Assembly (NCBI RefSeq): GCF_019733355.1
Contig: NZ_JAIHLQ010000007.1
Coordinates: 62,001-126,000, forward strand
Direction of reading: 5' to 3'
Length of the DNA stretch: 64,000 nucleotides
From: Pseudomonas baetica
Lineage (GTDB): Bacteria; Pseudomonadota; Gammaproteobacteria; Pseudomonadales; Pseudomonadaceae
Shown here: positions 1 through 9,494 of the stretch, piece by piece
Layout of the letters: each line of letters starts with the position of its first letter
How positions within the stretch are numbered: the stretch's first letter is position 1
Made by a program: the position numbers and the translations under genes
The notes under the pieces: generated by a model
What the model was told of the DNA's origin: nothing
Database searches by the model: none
Seen by the model: the letters and a program-made list of their open reading frames with translations, nothing else

Positions 1-1825
1 CAAGGCTGCCGATCTGCTGCGCGGTCGCAACATTGTCGGTATCGGTTCGCCGCGTGCCAGCCTCGAAAGCAACTACGCGTTGCGCGAACTGGTTGGCGCC
101 GAGCACTTCTACTCAGGTATCGAAGCCTGCGAACTGGAGCGCATCCGTCTGGTCCTGCAAGTGCTCAAAGACAGCCCGCTGCCAGTGCCGAACATGCGCG
201 ACATCGAAGACCACGACGCCGTGTTCGTCCTCGGTGAAGACCTGACCCAGACTGCTGCGCGTATGGCGTTGTCCCTGCGTCAGTCGGTCAAGGGCAAGGC
301 TGAAGACATGGCCGAAGCCATGCGCGTACAGCCATGGCTCGACGCTGCGGTGAAGAACATCGGTCAGCACGCGCTGAACCCGCTGTTCATCGCCAGCCTG
401 GCTGAAACCAAGCTCGACGACATCGCCGAAGAATGCGTTCACGCCGCTCCCGACGATCTGGCTCGCATCGGTTTTGCCGTGGCTCACGCACTGGATGCCA
501 GCGCCCCTGCCGTTGAAGGTCTGGACGCTGAAGCACTGGAACTGGCCAAGCGCATTGCTGACGCCCTGCTCGCGGCCAAACGCCCGCTGATCATCGCCGG
601 TACTTCGCTGGGCTCCAAAGCCCTGATCGAAGCGGCGGCGAACATCGCCAAGGCTCTGAAGCTGCGCGAGAAGAACGGTTCGATCAGCCTGATCGTCCCG
701 GAAGCCAACAGCCTCGGTCTGGCCATGCTCGGTGGCGAATCGGTGGATGCTGCGCTGCAAGCCGTGATCGACGGCAAAGCCGACGCCATCGTCGTGCTGG
801 AAAACGACCTGTACACCCGCACCTCGAAAGCCAAGGTCGATGCCGCATTGAACGCTGCGAAAGTGGTGATCGTTGCCGACCATCAGAAGACGGCCACCAG
901 CGATCGCGCGCATCTGGTTCTGCCAGCGGCCAGCTTCGCTGAAGGCGACGGTACGCTGGTCAGCCAGGAAGGTCGCGCCCAGCGCTTCTTCCAGGTTTTC
1001 GACCCGCAATACATGGATGCAAGCATTCTGGTTCACGAAGGCTGGCGCTGGCTGCACGCCCTGCGCTCGACCCTGCTGAACCAGCCGATCGACTGGACGC
1101 AACTGGACCACGTCACCGCTGCCGTGGCTTCGAGCACCGAGCAACTGGCACGTATCGTCGACGCGGCACCGTCTGCCGCGTTCCGCATCAAGGGTCTGAA
1201 ACTGGCGCGTGAGCCGCTGCGTTATTCCGGTCGCACCGCGATGCGCGCCGACATCAGCGTTCACGAACCACGCACCCCGCAAGACAAAGACACCGCGTTC
1301 GCCTTCTCCATGGAAGGTTACTCGGGCTCGGTTGAACCGCGTCAGCAGGTGCCATTCGCCTGGTCGCCGGGCTGGAACTCGCCGCAAGCCTGGAACAAGT
1401 TCCAGGACGAAGTCGGTGGTCACATCCGCGCTGGCGACCCGGGCACCCGCCTGATCGAAAGCACCGGTGATTCGCTGAACTGGTTCGCTGCCGCTCCGCG
1501 CGCATTCAACCCGGCGCCGGGCACCTGGCAAGCCGTGCCGTTCTTCCACCTGTTCGGCAGCGAAGAAACCTCTTCGAAAGCCGCTCCGGTTCAGGAACGC
1601 ATTCCGACGGCTTACGTTGCACTGGCCAAGTCCGAAGCGGATCGACTGGGCGTCAACGACGGCGCACTGCTGATCCTGAACGTGGCCGGCCAGACCCTGC
1701 GTCTGCCATTGCGTATCAATGAAGAACTGGGCGCAGGTCTGGTGGCATTGCCTGCGGGCATCGCCGGCATTCCACCGGCATTCGCCGGCGTATCCGTCGA
1801 CGGTCTGCAGGAGGCAGCGCAATGA
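1..1825 (+). CDS. nuoG: NADH-quinone oxidoreductase subunit G, 3' part
   Basis: Partial gene: the reading frame is already open at base 2 and ends in TGA at 1823-1825, giving about 607 residues, where the family is usually about 900. The N-terminal part with the iron-sulfur ligands lies outside the window. What is visible is the molybdopterin-oxidoreductase-like C-terminal region of the peripheral arm of complex I, ending ...[14 protein letters not shown] as in other Pseudomonas NuoG proteins. NuoG carries electrons from the FMN/Fe-S chain toward the quinone site. The stop overlaps the nuoH start by 4 bases (ATGA), so translation is probably coupled. Identity rests mainly on the ordered nuoH-N genes that follow. 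Confidence 0.95.
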   Translation, partial: KAADLLRGRNIVGIGSPRASLESNYALRELVGAEHFYSGIEACELERIRLVLQVLKDSPLPVPNMRDIEDHDAVFVLGEDLTQTAARMALSLRQSVKGKAEDMAEAMRVQPWLDAAVKNIGQHALNPLFIASLAETKLDDIAEECVHAAPDDLARIGFAVAHALDASAPAVEGLDAEALELAKRIADALLAAKRPLIIAGTSLGSKALIEAAANIAKALKLREKNGSISLIVPEANSLGLAMLGGESVDAALQAVIDGKADAIVVLENDLYTRTSKAKVDAALNAAKVVIVADHQKTATSDRAHLVLPAASFAEGDGTLVSQEGRAQRFFQVFDPQYMDASILVHEGWRWLHALRSTLLNQPIDWTQLDHVTAAVASSTEQLARIVDAAPSAAFRIKGLKLAREPLRYSGRTAMRADISVHEPRTPQDKDTAFAFSMEGYSGSVEPRQQVPFAWSPGWNSPQAWNKFQDEVGGHIRAGDPGTRLIESTGDSLNWFAAAPRAFNPAPGTWQAVPFFHLFGSEETSSKAAPVQERIPTAYVALAKSEADRLGVNDGALLILNVAGQTLRLPLRINEELGAGLVALPAGIAGIPPAFAGVSVDGLQEAAQ

Positions 1826-2829
1826 CCTGGTTCACCCCTGAAGTGATCGATGTGATCCTCTCGGTCATCAAAGCCATCGTGATTCTGCTGGCCGTTGTGG
1901 TTGCAGGCGCGTTGCTCAGCTTTGTCGAACGTCGCCTGCTGGGCTGGTGGCAGGACCGTTACGGTCCGAACCGCGTTGGCCCGTTTGGTATGTTCCAGAT
2001 CGCCGCCGACATGCTGAAGATGTTCTTCAAGGAAGACTGGACCCCGCCGTTTGCCGACAAAGTGATCTTCACTTTGGCGCCGGTGGTGGCCATGTCCGCC
2101 CTGCTGATCGCGTTTGCGATCATCCCGATCACCCCGACCTGGGGCGTGGCGGATCTGAACATCGGCCTGCTGTTCTTCTTCGCCATGGCCGGTCTGTCGG
2201 TCTACGCGGTGCTGTTCGCCGGCTGGTCGAGTAACAACAAGTTCGCCCTGCTCGGCAGCTTGCGTGCCTCGGCGCAGACCGTGTCCTACGAAGTGTTCAT
2301 GGGCCTGGCCCTGATGGGCATCGTGGTGCAGGTCGGCTCGTTCAACATGCGCGACATCGTCGAGTACCAGGCGCAGAACCTGTGGTTCATCATTCCGCAG
2401 TTCTTCGGCTTCTGTACCTTCTTCATTGCTGGCGTGGCCGTGACTCACCGTCACCCGTTCGACCAGCCGGAAGCGGAACAGGAACTGGCTGACGGCTACC
2501 ACATTGAATACGCCGGTATGAAATGGGGCATGTTTTTCGTCGGTGAATACATCGGCATCATCCTGATCTCGGCGCTGCTGGTCACCCTGTTCTTCGGTGG
2601 CTGGCACGGTCCGTTCGGCATCCTGCCGCAACTGGCTTTCGTCTGGTTCGCACTGAAGACCGCGTTCTTCATCATGCTGTTCATCCTGCTGCGCGCTTCC
2701 ATCCCGCGTCCGCGTTATGACCAGGTGATGGATTTCAGCTGGAAATTCTGCCTGCCACTGACCCTGATCAATTTGCTGATAACCGCTGCGGTTGTGTTGT
2801 GGAACACACCTGCGGTTGCGGTTCAGTGA
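1822..2829 (+). CDS. nuoH: NADH-quinone oxidoreductase subunit H
   Basis: Membrane subunit of complex I that forms the quinone-entry channel at the junction with the peripheral arm. The 335-residue protein has about eight hydrophobic segments. It carries the conserved [19 protein letters not shown] loop near residue 33, and a later acidic loop with [16 protein letters not shown] near residue 213, both family hallmarks. The start ATG overlaps the nuoG stop. Length agrees with the family (about 325-335 aa). It is part of the uninterrupted nuo operon; nuoI follows after 11 bases. Confidence 0.98.
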   Translation: MTWFTPEVIDVILSVIKAIVILLAVVVAGALLSFVERRLLGWWQDRYGPNRVGPFGMFQIAADMLKMFFKEDWTPPFADKVIFTLAPVVAMSALLIAFAIIPITPTWGVADLNIGLLFFFAMAGLSVYAVLFAGWSSNNKFALLGSLRASAQTVSYEVFMGLALMGIVVQVGSFNMRDIVEYQAQNLWFIIPQFFGFCTFFIAGVAVTHRHPFDQPEAEQELADGYHIEYAGMKWGMFFVGEYIGIILISALLVTLFFGGWHGPFGILPQLAFVWFALKTAFFIMLFILLRASIPRPRYDQVMDFSWKFCLPLTLINLLITAAVVLWNTPAVAVQ

Positions 2830-2840
2830 GGATTTGACCC

Positions 2841-3389
2841 ATGTTCAAATATATTGGCGACATCGTTAAGGGTACTGGTACCCAGTTGCGCAGCCTGGTC
2901 ATGGTCTTCGGCCATGGCTTTCGCAAGCGCGACACCCTGCAATATCCGGAAGAGCAGGTCTACCTGCCGCCACGCTACCGTGGCCGCATCGTCCTGACCC
3001 GTGACCCCGATGGCGAAGAGCGTTGCGTAGCCTGCAACCTGTGCGCCGTGGCGTGCCCGGTCGGTTGCATCTCGCTGCAGAAAGCTGAAACCGAAGACGG
3101 TCGCTGGTACCCGGACTTCTTCCGTATCAACTTCTCGCGCTGCATTTTCTGCGGTCTCTGCGAGGAAGCCTGTCCGACCACCGCAATCCAGTTGACGCCG
3201 GATTTCGAGATGGCCGAGTTCAAACGTCAGGACCTGGTGTACGAGAAAGAAGATCTTTTGATCTCTGGCCCCGGCAAAAACCCTGATTACAACTTCTATC
3301 GTGTTGCAGGTATGGCAATCGCTGGCAAGCCCAAAGGCAGCGCGCAGAACGAAGCCGAACCGATCAACGTGAAGAGCTTGCTGCCTTAA
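2841..3389 (+). CDS. nuoI: NADH-quinone oxidoreductase subunit I (2 x 4Fe-4S)
   Basis: Peripheral-arm ferredoxin-like subunit that carries clusters N6a and N6b and passes electrons to NuoB. The 182-residue protein shows two complete CxxCxxCxxxC motifs: cysteines 62, 65, 68 and 72 ([12 protein letters not shown]), and 101, 104, 107 and 111 ([12 protein letters not shown]). The start ATG follows a GAGGATTTGACCC leader that serves as ribosome-binding site. The length is normal. It sits between nuoH and nuoJ as expected. Confidence 0.98.
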   Translation: MFKYIGDIVKGTGTQLRSLVMVFGHGFRKRDTLQYPEEQVYLPPRYRGRIVLTRDPDGEERCVACNLCAVACPVGCISLQKAETEDGRWYPDFFRINFSRCIFCGLCEEACPTTAIQLTPDFEMAEFKRQDLVYEKEDLLISGPGKNPDYNFYRVAGMAIAGKPKGSAQNEAEPINVKSLLP

Positions 3390-3398
3390 GGAAGAACG

Positions 3399-3899
3399 AT
3401 GGAATTCGCTTTCTATTTCGCATCGGGTATCGCTGTTGTGTCCACGCTTCGCGTGATCACCAACACCAACCCTGTGCACGCCCTGCTCTACCTGATCATT
3501 TCGTTGATCGCCGTGGCCATGACCTTCTTCGCACTCGGCGCCCCGTTCGCCGGCGTGCTGGAAGTGATCGCCTACGCCGGCGCCATCATGGTGCTGTTCG
3601 TGTTCGTGGTGATGATGCTGAACCTGGGCCCGGCCTCGGTTCAGCAAGAACGTACCTGGCTCAAGCCCGGCATCTGGGCAGGGCCGGTGATTCTCGCAGC
3701 CTTGCTGCTGGCCGAACTGCTGTATGTGCTGTTCGCTCACCAGAGCGGTCAGGCCATCGGCCACACCACCGTAGACGCCAAAGCCGTGGGCATCAGCCTG
3801 TTCGGCCCGTATCTGCTGGTGGTCGAACTCGCCTCGATGCTGCTGCTCGCCGCAGCCGTCACGGCGTTCCATTTGGGCCGTAACGAGGCGAAGGAGTAA
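3399..3899 (+). CDS. nuoJ: NADH-quinone oxidoreductase subunit J
   Basis: Small membrane subunit of complex I, 166 residues with five predicted hydrophobic helices. The conserved segment EVIAYAGAIMVLFVFVVMML (residues about 51-70) is the TM3 region whose pi-bulge takes part in coupling in solved complex I structures (family knowledge). A Shine-Dalgarno AAGGAAG stands before the ATG. Nine bases separate it from nuoI and three from nuoK. Confidence 0.97.
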   Translation: MEFAFYFASGIAVVSTLRVITNTNPVHALLYLIISLIAVAMTFFALGAPFAGVLEVIAYAGAIMVLFVFVVMMLNLGPASVQQERTWLKPGIWAGPVILAALLLAELLYVLFAHQSGQAIGHTTVDAKAVGISLFGPYLLVVELASMLLLAAAVTAFHLGRNEAKE

Positions 3900-3902
3900 G
3901 AC

Positions 3903-4211
3903 ATGCCTGCTATCCCTCTCGAACATGGATTAGCCGTCGCCGGCATCCTGTTCTGCCTTGGTCTGGTCGGCCTGATGGTCCGCCGCAACATTTTGTTCGT
4001 GTTGATGAGTCTGGAAGTGATGATGAACGCCTCTGCACTGGCGTTCGTCGTTGCGGGCGCCCGTTGGGGCCAGCCGGATGGACAGATCATGTTCATCCTG
4101 GTGATCAGCCTTGCAGCCGCCGAGGCCAGTATTGGTCTGGCGATCCTGCTGCAACTGTATCGCCGCTTCCACACGCTCGATATCGACGCTGCCAGTGAGA
4201 TGCGCGGATGA
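3903..4211 (+). CDS. nuoK: NADH-quinone oxidoreductase subunit K
   Basis: Complex I membrane subunit, 102 residues with three hydrophobic helices. Glutamates within the membrane segments are visible in [13 protein letters not shown] and [11 protein letters not shown], matching the proton-path glutamates of the family. The gene starts three bases after nuoJ stops and its own stop overlaps the nuoL start by 4 bases. Confidence 0.97.
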   Translation: MPAIPLEHGLAVAGILFCLGLVGLMVRRNILFVLMSLEVMMNASALAFVVAGARWGQPDGQIMFILVISLAAAEASIGLAILLQLYRRFHTLDIDAASEMRG

Positions 4212-6061
4212 ACTTAATCTTTCTGACTTTCGTATTCCCTCTGATCGGGTTCCTGCTGCTGTCGTTCTCTCGTGGACGCTGGTCGGAAAACCTCTCGGCG
4301 CTGATCGGCGTGGGTTCCATTGGCTTGTCGGCGATTGTCACCGCCTACGTCATCTGGCAATTCAACGTCGCACCTCCCGAAGGCGGTCACTACACCCTGG
4401 TGCTTTGGCAGTGGATGGCGGTGGAAGGCTTCAAGCCTGACTTCGCGCTTTACATCGACGGCCTGTCGATCACCATGCTCGGCGTGGTGGTTGGCGTAGG
4501 TTTCCTGATCCACCTGTTCGCCTCCTGGTACATGCGCGGTGAAGCGGGTTACTCGCGCTTCTTCTCGTACACCAACCTGTTTATCGCCAGCATGCTGTTC
4601 CTGGTACTGGGCGATAACCTGTTGTTCCTGTACTTCGGCTGGGAAGGCGTGGGCCTGTGCTCGTACCTGTTGATCGGTTTCTACTACAGCAACCGCAACA
4701 ACGGTAACGCCGCACTCAAAGCCTTCATCGTGACCCGGATCGGCGACGTGTTCATGGCCATCGGCCTGTTCATCCTGTTCCAGCAAGTGGGCACGTTGAA
4801 CATCCAGGAACTGCTGGTGCTGGCACCGCAGAAATTCCAGGTCGGCGATTTCTGGATCACGTTGGCGACCCTGATGCTGCTGGGTGGCGCGGTCGGTAAA
4901 TCGGCACAACTGCCGCTGCAAACCTGGCTCGCGGACGCGATGGCTGGCCCGACGCCGGTTTCGGCACTGATCCACGCCGCAACCATGGTAACGGCAGGTG
5001 TCTATCTGATCGCCCGTACCCACGGTCTGTTCACCCTGGCGCCGGACATCCTGCACCTGGTAGGCATTGTGGGCGGTGTGACGCTGGTGCTGGCAGGTTT
5101 CGCCGCACTGGTACAAACCGACATCAAACGTATCCTCGCCTACTCGACCATGAGCCAGATCGGCTACATGTTCCTGGCGCTGGGCGTTGGTGCATGGGAT
5201 GGCGCGATTTTCCACCTGATGACCCACGCCTTCTTCAAGGCCCTGCTGTTCCTTGCTTCCGGTGCGGTGATCGTTGCCTGCCACCACGAGCAGAACATCT
5301 TCAAGATGGGCGGCCTGTGGAAGAAACTGCCACTGGCCTACGCCAGCTTCATCGTCGGCGGCGCGGCGTTGTCCGCCCTGCCACTGGTCACCGCAGGCTT
5401 CTACTCCAAGGACGAAATCCTTTGGGAAGCGTTCGCCAGCGGCAACCACGGTCTGCTGTATGCCGGTCTGGTCGGTGCGTTCATGACGTCGCTGTACACC
5501 TTCCGCCTGATCTTCATCGCGTTCCACGGTGAAGCCAAGACCGAAGCCCACGCCGGTCACGGCATCGCTCACTGGCTGCCACTGTCGGTGCTGATCGTGC
5601 TGTCGACTTTCGTCGGCGCCATGATCGTGCCACCGCTGCACGGCGTACTGCCGCAAAGCGTTGGCCATGCCGGTGGCGAAGCCAAGCACAGTCTGGAAAT
5701 CGCGTCGGGCGCCATCGCCCTGGCCGGTATCCTGCTGGCGGCCCTGCTGTTCCTCGGCAAGCGTCGTTTCGTGACGGCAATCGCCAACAGCGGCATCGGC
5801 CGTTTCCTTTCGGCCTGGTGGTTCGCTGCCTGGGGCTTCGACTGGATCTACGACAAACTGTTCGTCAAGCCTTACCTTGCGATCAGCCACGTACTGCGCA
5901 AAGACCCGCTCGACCAGACCATCGGTCTGATCCCGCGTATGGCCAAGGGTGGTCACACTGCCCTGAGCCGCACCGAGACCGGTCAACTGCGTTGGTACGC
6001 TGCTTCGATGGCTGCTGGTGCCGTGCTGGTTATTGGCGCCATCGTGCTGGTAGCGGTCTGA
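4208..6061 (+). CDS. nuoL: NADH-quinone oxidoreductase subunit L (antiporter-like)
   Basis: Distal antiporter-like proton-pumping subunit, 617 residues. It contains the conserved block [20 protein letters not shown] (about residues 139-158) with the Glu needed for pumping, and the [28 protein letters not shown] block (about 234-261). The last about 100 residues hold a long linker and a final hydrophobic helix, consistent with the lateral helix of NuoL. The start overlaps nuoK by 4 bases. The length is normal for the family. Confidence 0.98.
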   Translation: MNLIFLTFVFPLIGFLLLSFSRGRWSENLSALIGVGSIGLSAIVTAYVIWQFNVAPPEGGHYTLVLWQWMAVEGFKPDFALYIDGLSITMLGVVVGVGFLIHLFASWYMRGEAGYSRFFSYTNLFIASMLFLVLGDNLLFLYFGWEGVGLCSYLLIGFYYSNRNNGNAALKAFIVTRIGDVFMAIGLFILFQQVGTLNIQELLVLAPQKFQVGDFWITLATLMLLGGAVGKSAQLPLQTWLADAMAGPTPVSALIHAATMVTAGVYLIARTHGLFTLAPDILHLVGIVGGVTLVLAGFAALVQTDIKRILAYSTMSQIGYMFLALGVGAWDGAIFHLMTHAFFKALLFLASGAVIVACHHEQNIFKMGGLWKKLPLAYASFIVGGAALSALPLVTAGFYSKDEILWEAFASGNHGLLYAGLVGAFMTSLYTFRLIFIAFHGEAKTEAHAGHGIAHWLPLSVLIVLSTFVGAMIVPPLHGVLPQSVGHAGGEAKHSLEIASGAIALAGILLAALLFLGKRRFVTAIANSGIGRFLSAWWFAAWGFDWIYDKLFVKPYLAISHVLRKDPLDQTIGLIPRMAKGGHTALSRTETGQLRWYAASMAAGAVLVIGAIVLVAV

Positions 6062-6100
6062 TATGAACCTTGCGAATTTGCGAAAGGAAACGAGCCCGTC

Positions 6101-7633
6101 ATGATTCTGCCTTGGCTAATCCTGATCCCCTTCATCGGCGGCCTGCTGTGCTGGATGGGTGAGCGCTTCGGCGCTACCCTGCCCCGCTGGATTGCGCTGT
6201 TGACCATGACCCTGGAACTCGCCCTCGGCCTCTGGCTGTGGGCCCACGGTGACTATTCATTTGCTCCGGCGCCTGGCGCCGATCCGACCTGGGCGCTTGA
6301 GTTCAAGCATGTCTGGATCCAGCGCTTCGGCATCAACGTGCACCTGGCCCTCGACGGCCTGTCGCTGTTGATGATCCTGCTGACCGGTCTGCTGGGTATC
6401 CTCTCGGTACTCTGCTCGTGGAAAGAGATTCAACGTCACGTTGGCTTCTTCCACCTGAACCTGATGTGGATCCTGGGCGGCGTTGTCGGCGTGTTCCTCG
6501 CCCTCGACCTGTTCATGTTCTTCTTCTTCTGGGAAATGATGCTGGTGCCGATGTACTTCCTCATCGCGCTCTGGGGTCACAGTTCTTCGGACGGCAAGAA
6601 AACCCGGATCTACGCAGCGACCAAGTTCTTCATCTTCACTCAGGCGTCTGGCCTGATCATGCTGGTGGCGATCCTCGGTCTGGTGTTGGTCAACTTCAAC
6701 AACACTGGCGTGATTACTTTCAACTACGCCGACCTGTTGAAAACCAAGATGTCGATGACCACCGAGTACATTCTGATGCTCGGTTTCTTCATCGCCTTCG
6801 CGGTCAAGCTGCCTGTCGTACCGTTCCACTCCTGGTTGCCTGACGCTCACGCCCAGGCGCCGACCGCAGGTTCCGTCGACCTCGCCGGTATCCTGCTGAA
6901 AACCGCTGCTTACGGTCTGTTGCGTTTCGCCCTGCCGCTGTTCCCGAACGCCTCGGCCGAGTTCGCGCCGATCGCCATGACCCTCGGTCTGATCGGGATC
7001 TTCTACGGTGCGTTCCTGGCGTTCGCACAAACCGACATCAAGCGTCTGATCGCCTTCTCGTCCGTTTCCCACATGGGCTTCGTACTGATCGGCATCTACT
7101 CCGGTAGCCAACTGGCGCTGCAAGGTGCCGTGATCCAGATGCTCGCACACGGTGTGTCGGCGGCGGCACTGTTTATCCTCAGTGGTCAGTTGTACGAGCG
7201 TCTGCACACTCGTGACATGCGTGAGATGGGCGGTCTGTGGTCGCGTATCGCTTACCTGCCGGCGATCAGCCTGTTCTTCGCAGCCGCCTCCTTGGGTCTG
7301 CCGGGCACCGGTAACTTCGTCGGCGAGTTCCTGATCCTGATCGGCACCTTCGCCAGCGCTCCATGGATCACTGCGATTGCCACGTCCGGTCTGGTGTTCG
7401 GTTCGGTCTACTCGCTGATCATGATCCACCGTGCCTACTTCGGTCCGTCGAAATCGGATTCGATCCTGCACGGCATGGACGCTCGCGAACTGATCATGGT
7501 GCTGGGCCTTGCGGTGCTGCTGATTTACCTCGGCGTCTACCCGCAACCGTTCCTCGACACTTCTGCCGCCACGATGCATGGCGTTCAGCAGTGGCTCGGC
7601 ACCGCCTTCACTCAACTCGCTTCGGCCCGGTAA
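6101..7633 (+). CDS. nuoM: NADH-quinone oxidoreductase subunit M (antiporter-like)
   Basis: Second antiporter-like proton-pumping subunit, 510 residues with about 14 membrane helices. Conserved features include [20 protein letters not shown] (Glu in TM5) and [20 protein letters not shown]. The ATG at 6101 is preceded by GAAAGGAAACG. The 39-base gap from nuoL is the longest within this part of the operon and shows no terminator, so transcription probably continues. Confidence 0.98.
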   Translation: MILPWLILIPFIGGLLCWMGERFGATLPRWIALLTMTLELALGLWLWAHGDYSFAPAPGADPTWALEFKHVWIQRFGINVHLALDGLSLLMILLTGLLGILSVLCSWKEIQRHVGFFHLNLMWILGGVVGVFLALDLFMFFFFWEMMLVPMYFLIALWGHSSSDGKKTRIYAATKFFIFTQASGLIMLVAILGLVLVNFNNTGVITFNYADLLKTKMSMTTEYILMLGFFIAFAVKLPVVPFHSWLPDAHAQAPTAGSVDLAGILLKTAAYGLLRFALPLFPNASAEFAPIAMTLGLIGIFYGAFLAFAQTDIKRLIAFSSVSHMGFVLIGIYSGSQLALQGAVIQMLAHGVSAAALFILSGQLYERLHTRDMREMGGLWSRIAYLPAISLFFAAASLGLPGTGNFVGEFLILIGTFASAPWITAIATSGLVFGSVYSLIMIHRAYFGPSKSDSILHGMDARELIMVLGLAVLLIYLGVYPQPFLDTSAATMHGVQQWLGTAFTQLASAR

Positions 7634-7640
7634 GAGCGCT

Positions 7641-9104
7641 ATGGAATTCACGATTCAACACTTTATTGCGCTTGCGCCACTGTTGATCACCAGCCTCACC
7701 ATTATCGTGGTGATGCTGGCAATCGCCTGGCGCCGCAACCACTCGCAGACCTTCCTGATCTCGGTGGCCGGTCTGAACCTGGCCTTGCTGTCGATCCTGC
7801 CAGCCCTGAAAGTCGCGCCTCTGGCCGTGACGCCATTGCTGCAGATCGACACCTTTGCCTGCCTGTACATGGCGCTGATTCTGGTCGCCACCCTCGCCTG
7901 CGTCACCCTCGCCCACGCCTACCTGGGCGATGGCGGTTCGGGTTACCCGGGCAACCGTGAAGAACTGTACCTGCTGATCCTGATGGCCGCCGCCGGTGGT
8001 CTGGTTCTGGTCAGCGCGCAGCACCTGGCCGGCTTGTTCATCGGTCTGGAACTGCTGTCGGTGCCGGTCTACGGTCTGGTGGCTTACGCCTTCTTCAACA
8101 AGCGTTCGCTGGAAGCCGGTATCAAGTACATGGTGCTGTCGGCCGCCGGTTCCGCGTTCCTGCTGTTCGGTATGGCCCTGCTGTACGCAGACTCGGGTTC
8201 GCTGAGCTTCGTCGGTATCGGTCAGGCGCTGGCCTCTACCGGCCTGCCAAGCTCGCTGGCGCAACTGGGCCTGGGCATGATGCTGATCGGTCTGGCGTTC
8301 AAGCTGTCGCTGGTACCGTTCCACCTGTGGACGCCGGACGTCTACGAAGGTGCTCCGGCACCAGTGGCTGCGTTCCTTGCGACCGCTTCGAAAGTGGCCG
8401 TGTTTGCGGTGATGGTGCGTCTGTTCCAGATCTCCCCTGCCGCGAGCAGTGGCGTACTGAGCGACGTGTTGACCGTCATCGCCATCGCCTCGATCCTGTT
8501 CGGTAACCTGCTGGCACTGACCCAGAGCAACCTCAAGCGTCTGCTCGGTTACTCGTCCATCGCGCACTTCGGCTACCTGCTGATTGCACTGGTGGCGAGC
8601 AAGGGTCTGGCGGTGGAAGCCATCGGCGTCTACCTGGTCACCTACGTGATCACCAGCCTCGGCGCGTTCGGCGTGATCACTCTGATGTCCTCGCCGTACA
8701 ACGGCCGCGACGCCGATGCACTGTACGAGTACCGCGGCCTGTTCTGGCGCCGTCCGTACCTGACCGCCGTACTGACCGTGATGATGCTGTCCCTGGCCGG
8801 CATCCCGCTGACCGCTGGCTTCATCGGCAAGTTCTACATCATCGCCACCGGTGTCGAATCGCACCAATGGTGGTTGGTCGGGTCCTTGGTACTGGGCAGC
8901 GCCATCGGCGTGTTCTACTACCTGCGCGTGATGGTCACCCTGTACCTGATCGAGCCAAACCTGCGCCGCCACGATGCGCAATTGCACTGGGAACAGAAGG
9001 CAGGCGGCGTCATGCTGCTGGCCATCGCTCTGGTCGCATTCTTCCTGGGTGTGTACCCGCAGCCATTGCTGACACTGGTTCAGCAGGCGGGTCTGGCGGG
9101 CTGA
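7641..9104 (+). CDS. nuoN: NADH-quinone oxidoreductase subunit N (antiporter-like)
   Basis: Third antiporter-like proton-pumping subunit, next to NuoK in the membrane arm. I chose the ATG at 7641 ([15 protein letters not shown]), seven bases after the nuoM stop, over upstream in-frame starts that would lie inside nuoM; this gives 487 residues, normal for the family. Conserved segments include [18 protein letters not shown] (Glu of TM5) and [19 protein letters not shown]. It is the last gene of the operon and is followed by a strong terminator. Confidence 0.98.
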   Translation: MEFTIQHFIALAPLLITSLTIIVVMLAIAWRRNHSQTFLISVAGLNLALLSILPALKVAPLAVTPLLQIDTFACLYMALILVATLACVTLAHAYLGDGGSGYPGNREELYLLILMAAAGGLVLVSAQHLAGLFIGLELLSVPVYGLVAYAFFNKRSLEAGIKYMVLSAAGSAFLLFGMALLYADSGSLSFVGIGQALASTGLPSSLAQLGLGMMLIGLAFKLSLVPFHLWTPDVYEGAPAPVAAFLATASKVAVFAVMVRLFQISPAASSGVLSDVLTVIAIASILFGNLLALTQSNLKRLLGYSSIAHFGYLLIALVASKGLAVEAIGVYLVTYVITSLGAFGVITLMSSPYNGRDADALYEYRGLFWRRPYLTAVLTVMMLSLAGIPLTAGFIGKFYIIATGVESHQWWLVGSLVLGSAIGVFYYLRVMVTLYLIEPNLRRHDAQLHWEQKAGGVMLLAIALVAFFLGVYPQPLLTLVQQAGLAG

Positions 9105-9130
9105 TAGCTCCGTCGCCTTTAGCTACAAAC

Positions 9131-9159
9131 AAAAACGGCACCTTCGGGTGCCGTTTTTT
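9131..9159 (+). terminator. Rho-independent terminator of the nuo operon
   Basis: ACGGCACC-TTCG-GGTGCCGT forms a perfect 8-bp stem with a UUCG tetraloop, extended by A/T pairs and followed by six T residues. It lies 27 bases after the nuoN stop. Confidence 0.95.
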
Positions 9160-9411
9160 ATGTGTGATTTTTTCAATAGCAAACAGTATGTGTCGAGCAA
9201 ACGGCTGCCAATCACCGCTGAAGAAGTGGTCGCCATCCGTCAAAAGCTCAATCTCTCCCGGTCGGTGTTTGCGATGTATCTGCACACCAACGCCCGAACG
9301 CTCGAAAACCGGGAACAAGACCGCGCCATACCTAATGCGCAAGCAACTACGCTGATTCGTCTGGTTCAGCGTTTTGCGCAGATGATCGAACAACTGGCGC
9401 CTCTGAGCTGA
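9160..9411 (+). pseudogene. Remnant of a HigA/Xre-type HTH protein
   Basis: An 83-codon frame from the ATG at 9160 to TGA. The segment ITAEEVVAIRQKLNLSRSVF followed by a second helix ending TLENREQDRAIPNAQA is recognisably the helix-turn-helix of HigA-like antitoxin/regulator proteins. In the family this stretch normally reads TLENWEQGRAxPN, so the Trp and Gly of the recognition turn are changed to Arg and Asp. The candidate start lies directly in the T-tract of the nuoN terminator and has no ribosome-binding site, and no toxin gene precedes it. I read it as a 5'-truncated, decaying antitoxin. A short expressed protein with an unrecognised start cannot be excluded. Confidence 0.5.
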
Positions 9412-9438
9412 TGTTCACAGTTCGCCTGAAGAAGTGAA

Positions 9439-9468
9439 AACGCCTTTCCTCTGGCGAGGAAAGGCGTT
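9439..9468 (-). terminator. Terminator of the Ig-repeat gene
   Basis: AACGCCTTTCCTC-TGGC-GAGGAAAGGCGTT is a perfect 13-bp stem with a 4-base loop. Read on the minus strand it is followed by TTTTC, so it ends transcription of the giant minus-strand gene, whose stop is 26 bases away. Confidence 0.9.
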
Positions 9469-9494
9469 GACTACATTCTGCGAACCAATGTTTG

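Noticed and set aside
113..1822. Long minus-strand open frame opposite nuoG (and similar ones opposite nuoL, nuoM, nuoN)
   Set aside because: Antisense shadows: Arg/Gln/His-rich, no known domain, no ribosome-binding site.
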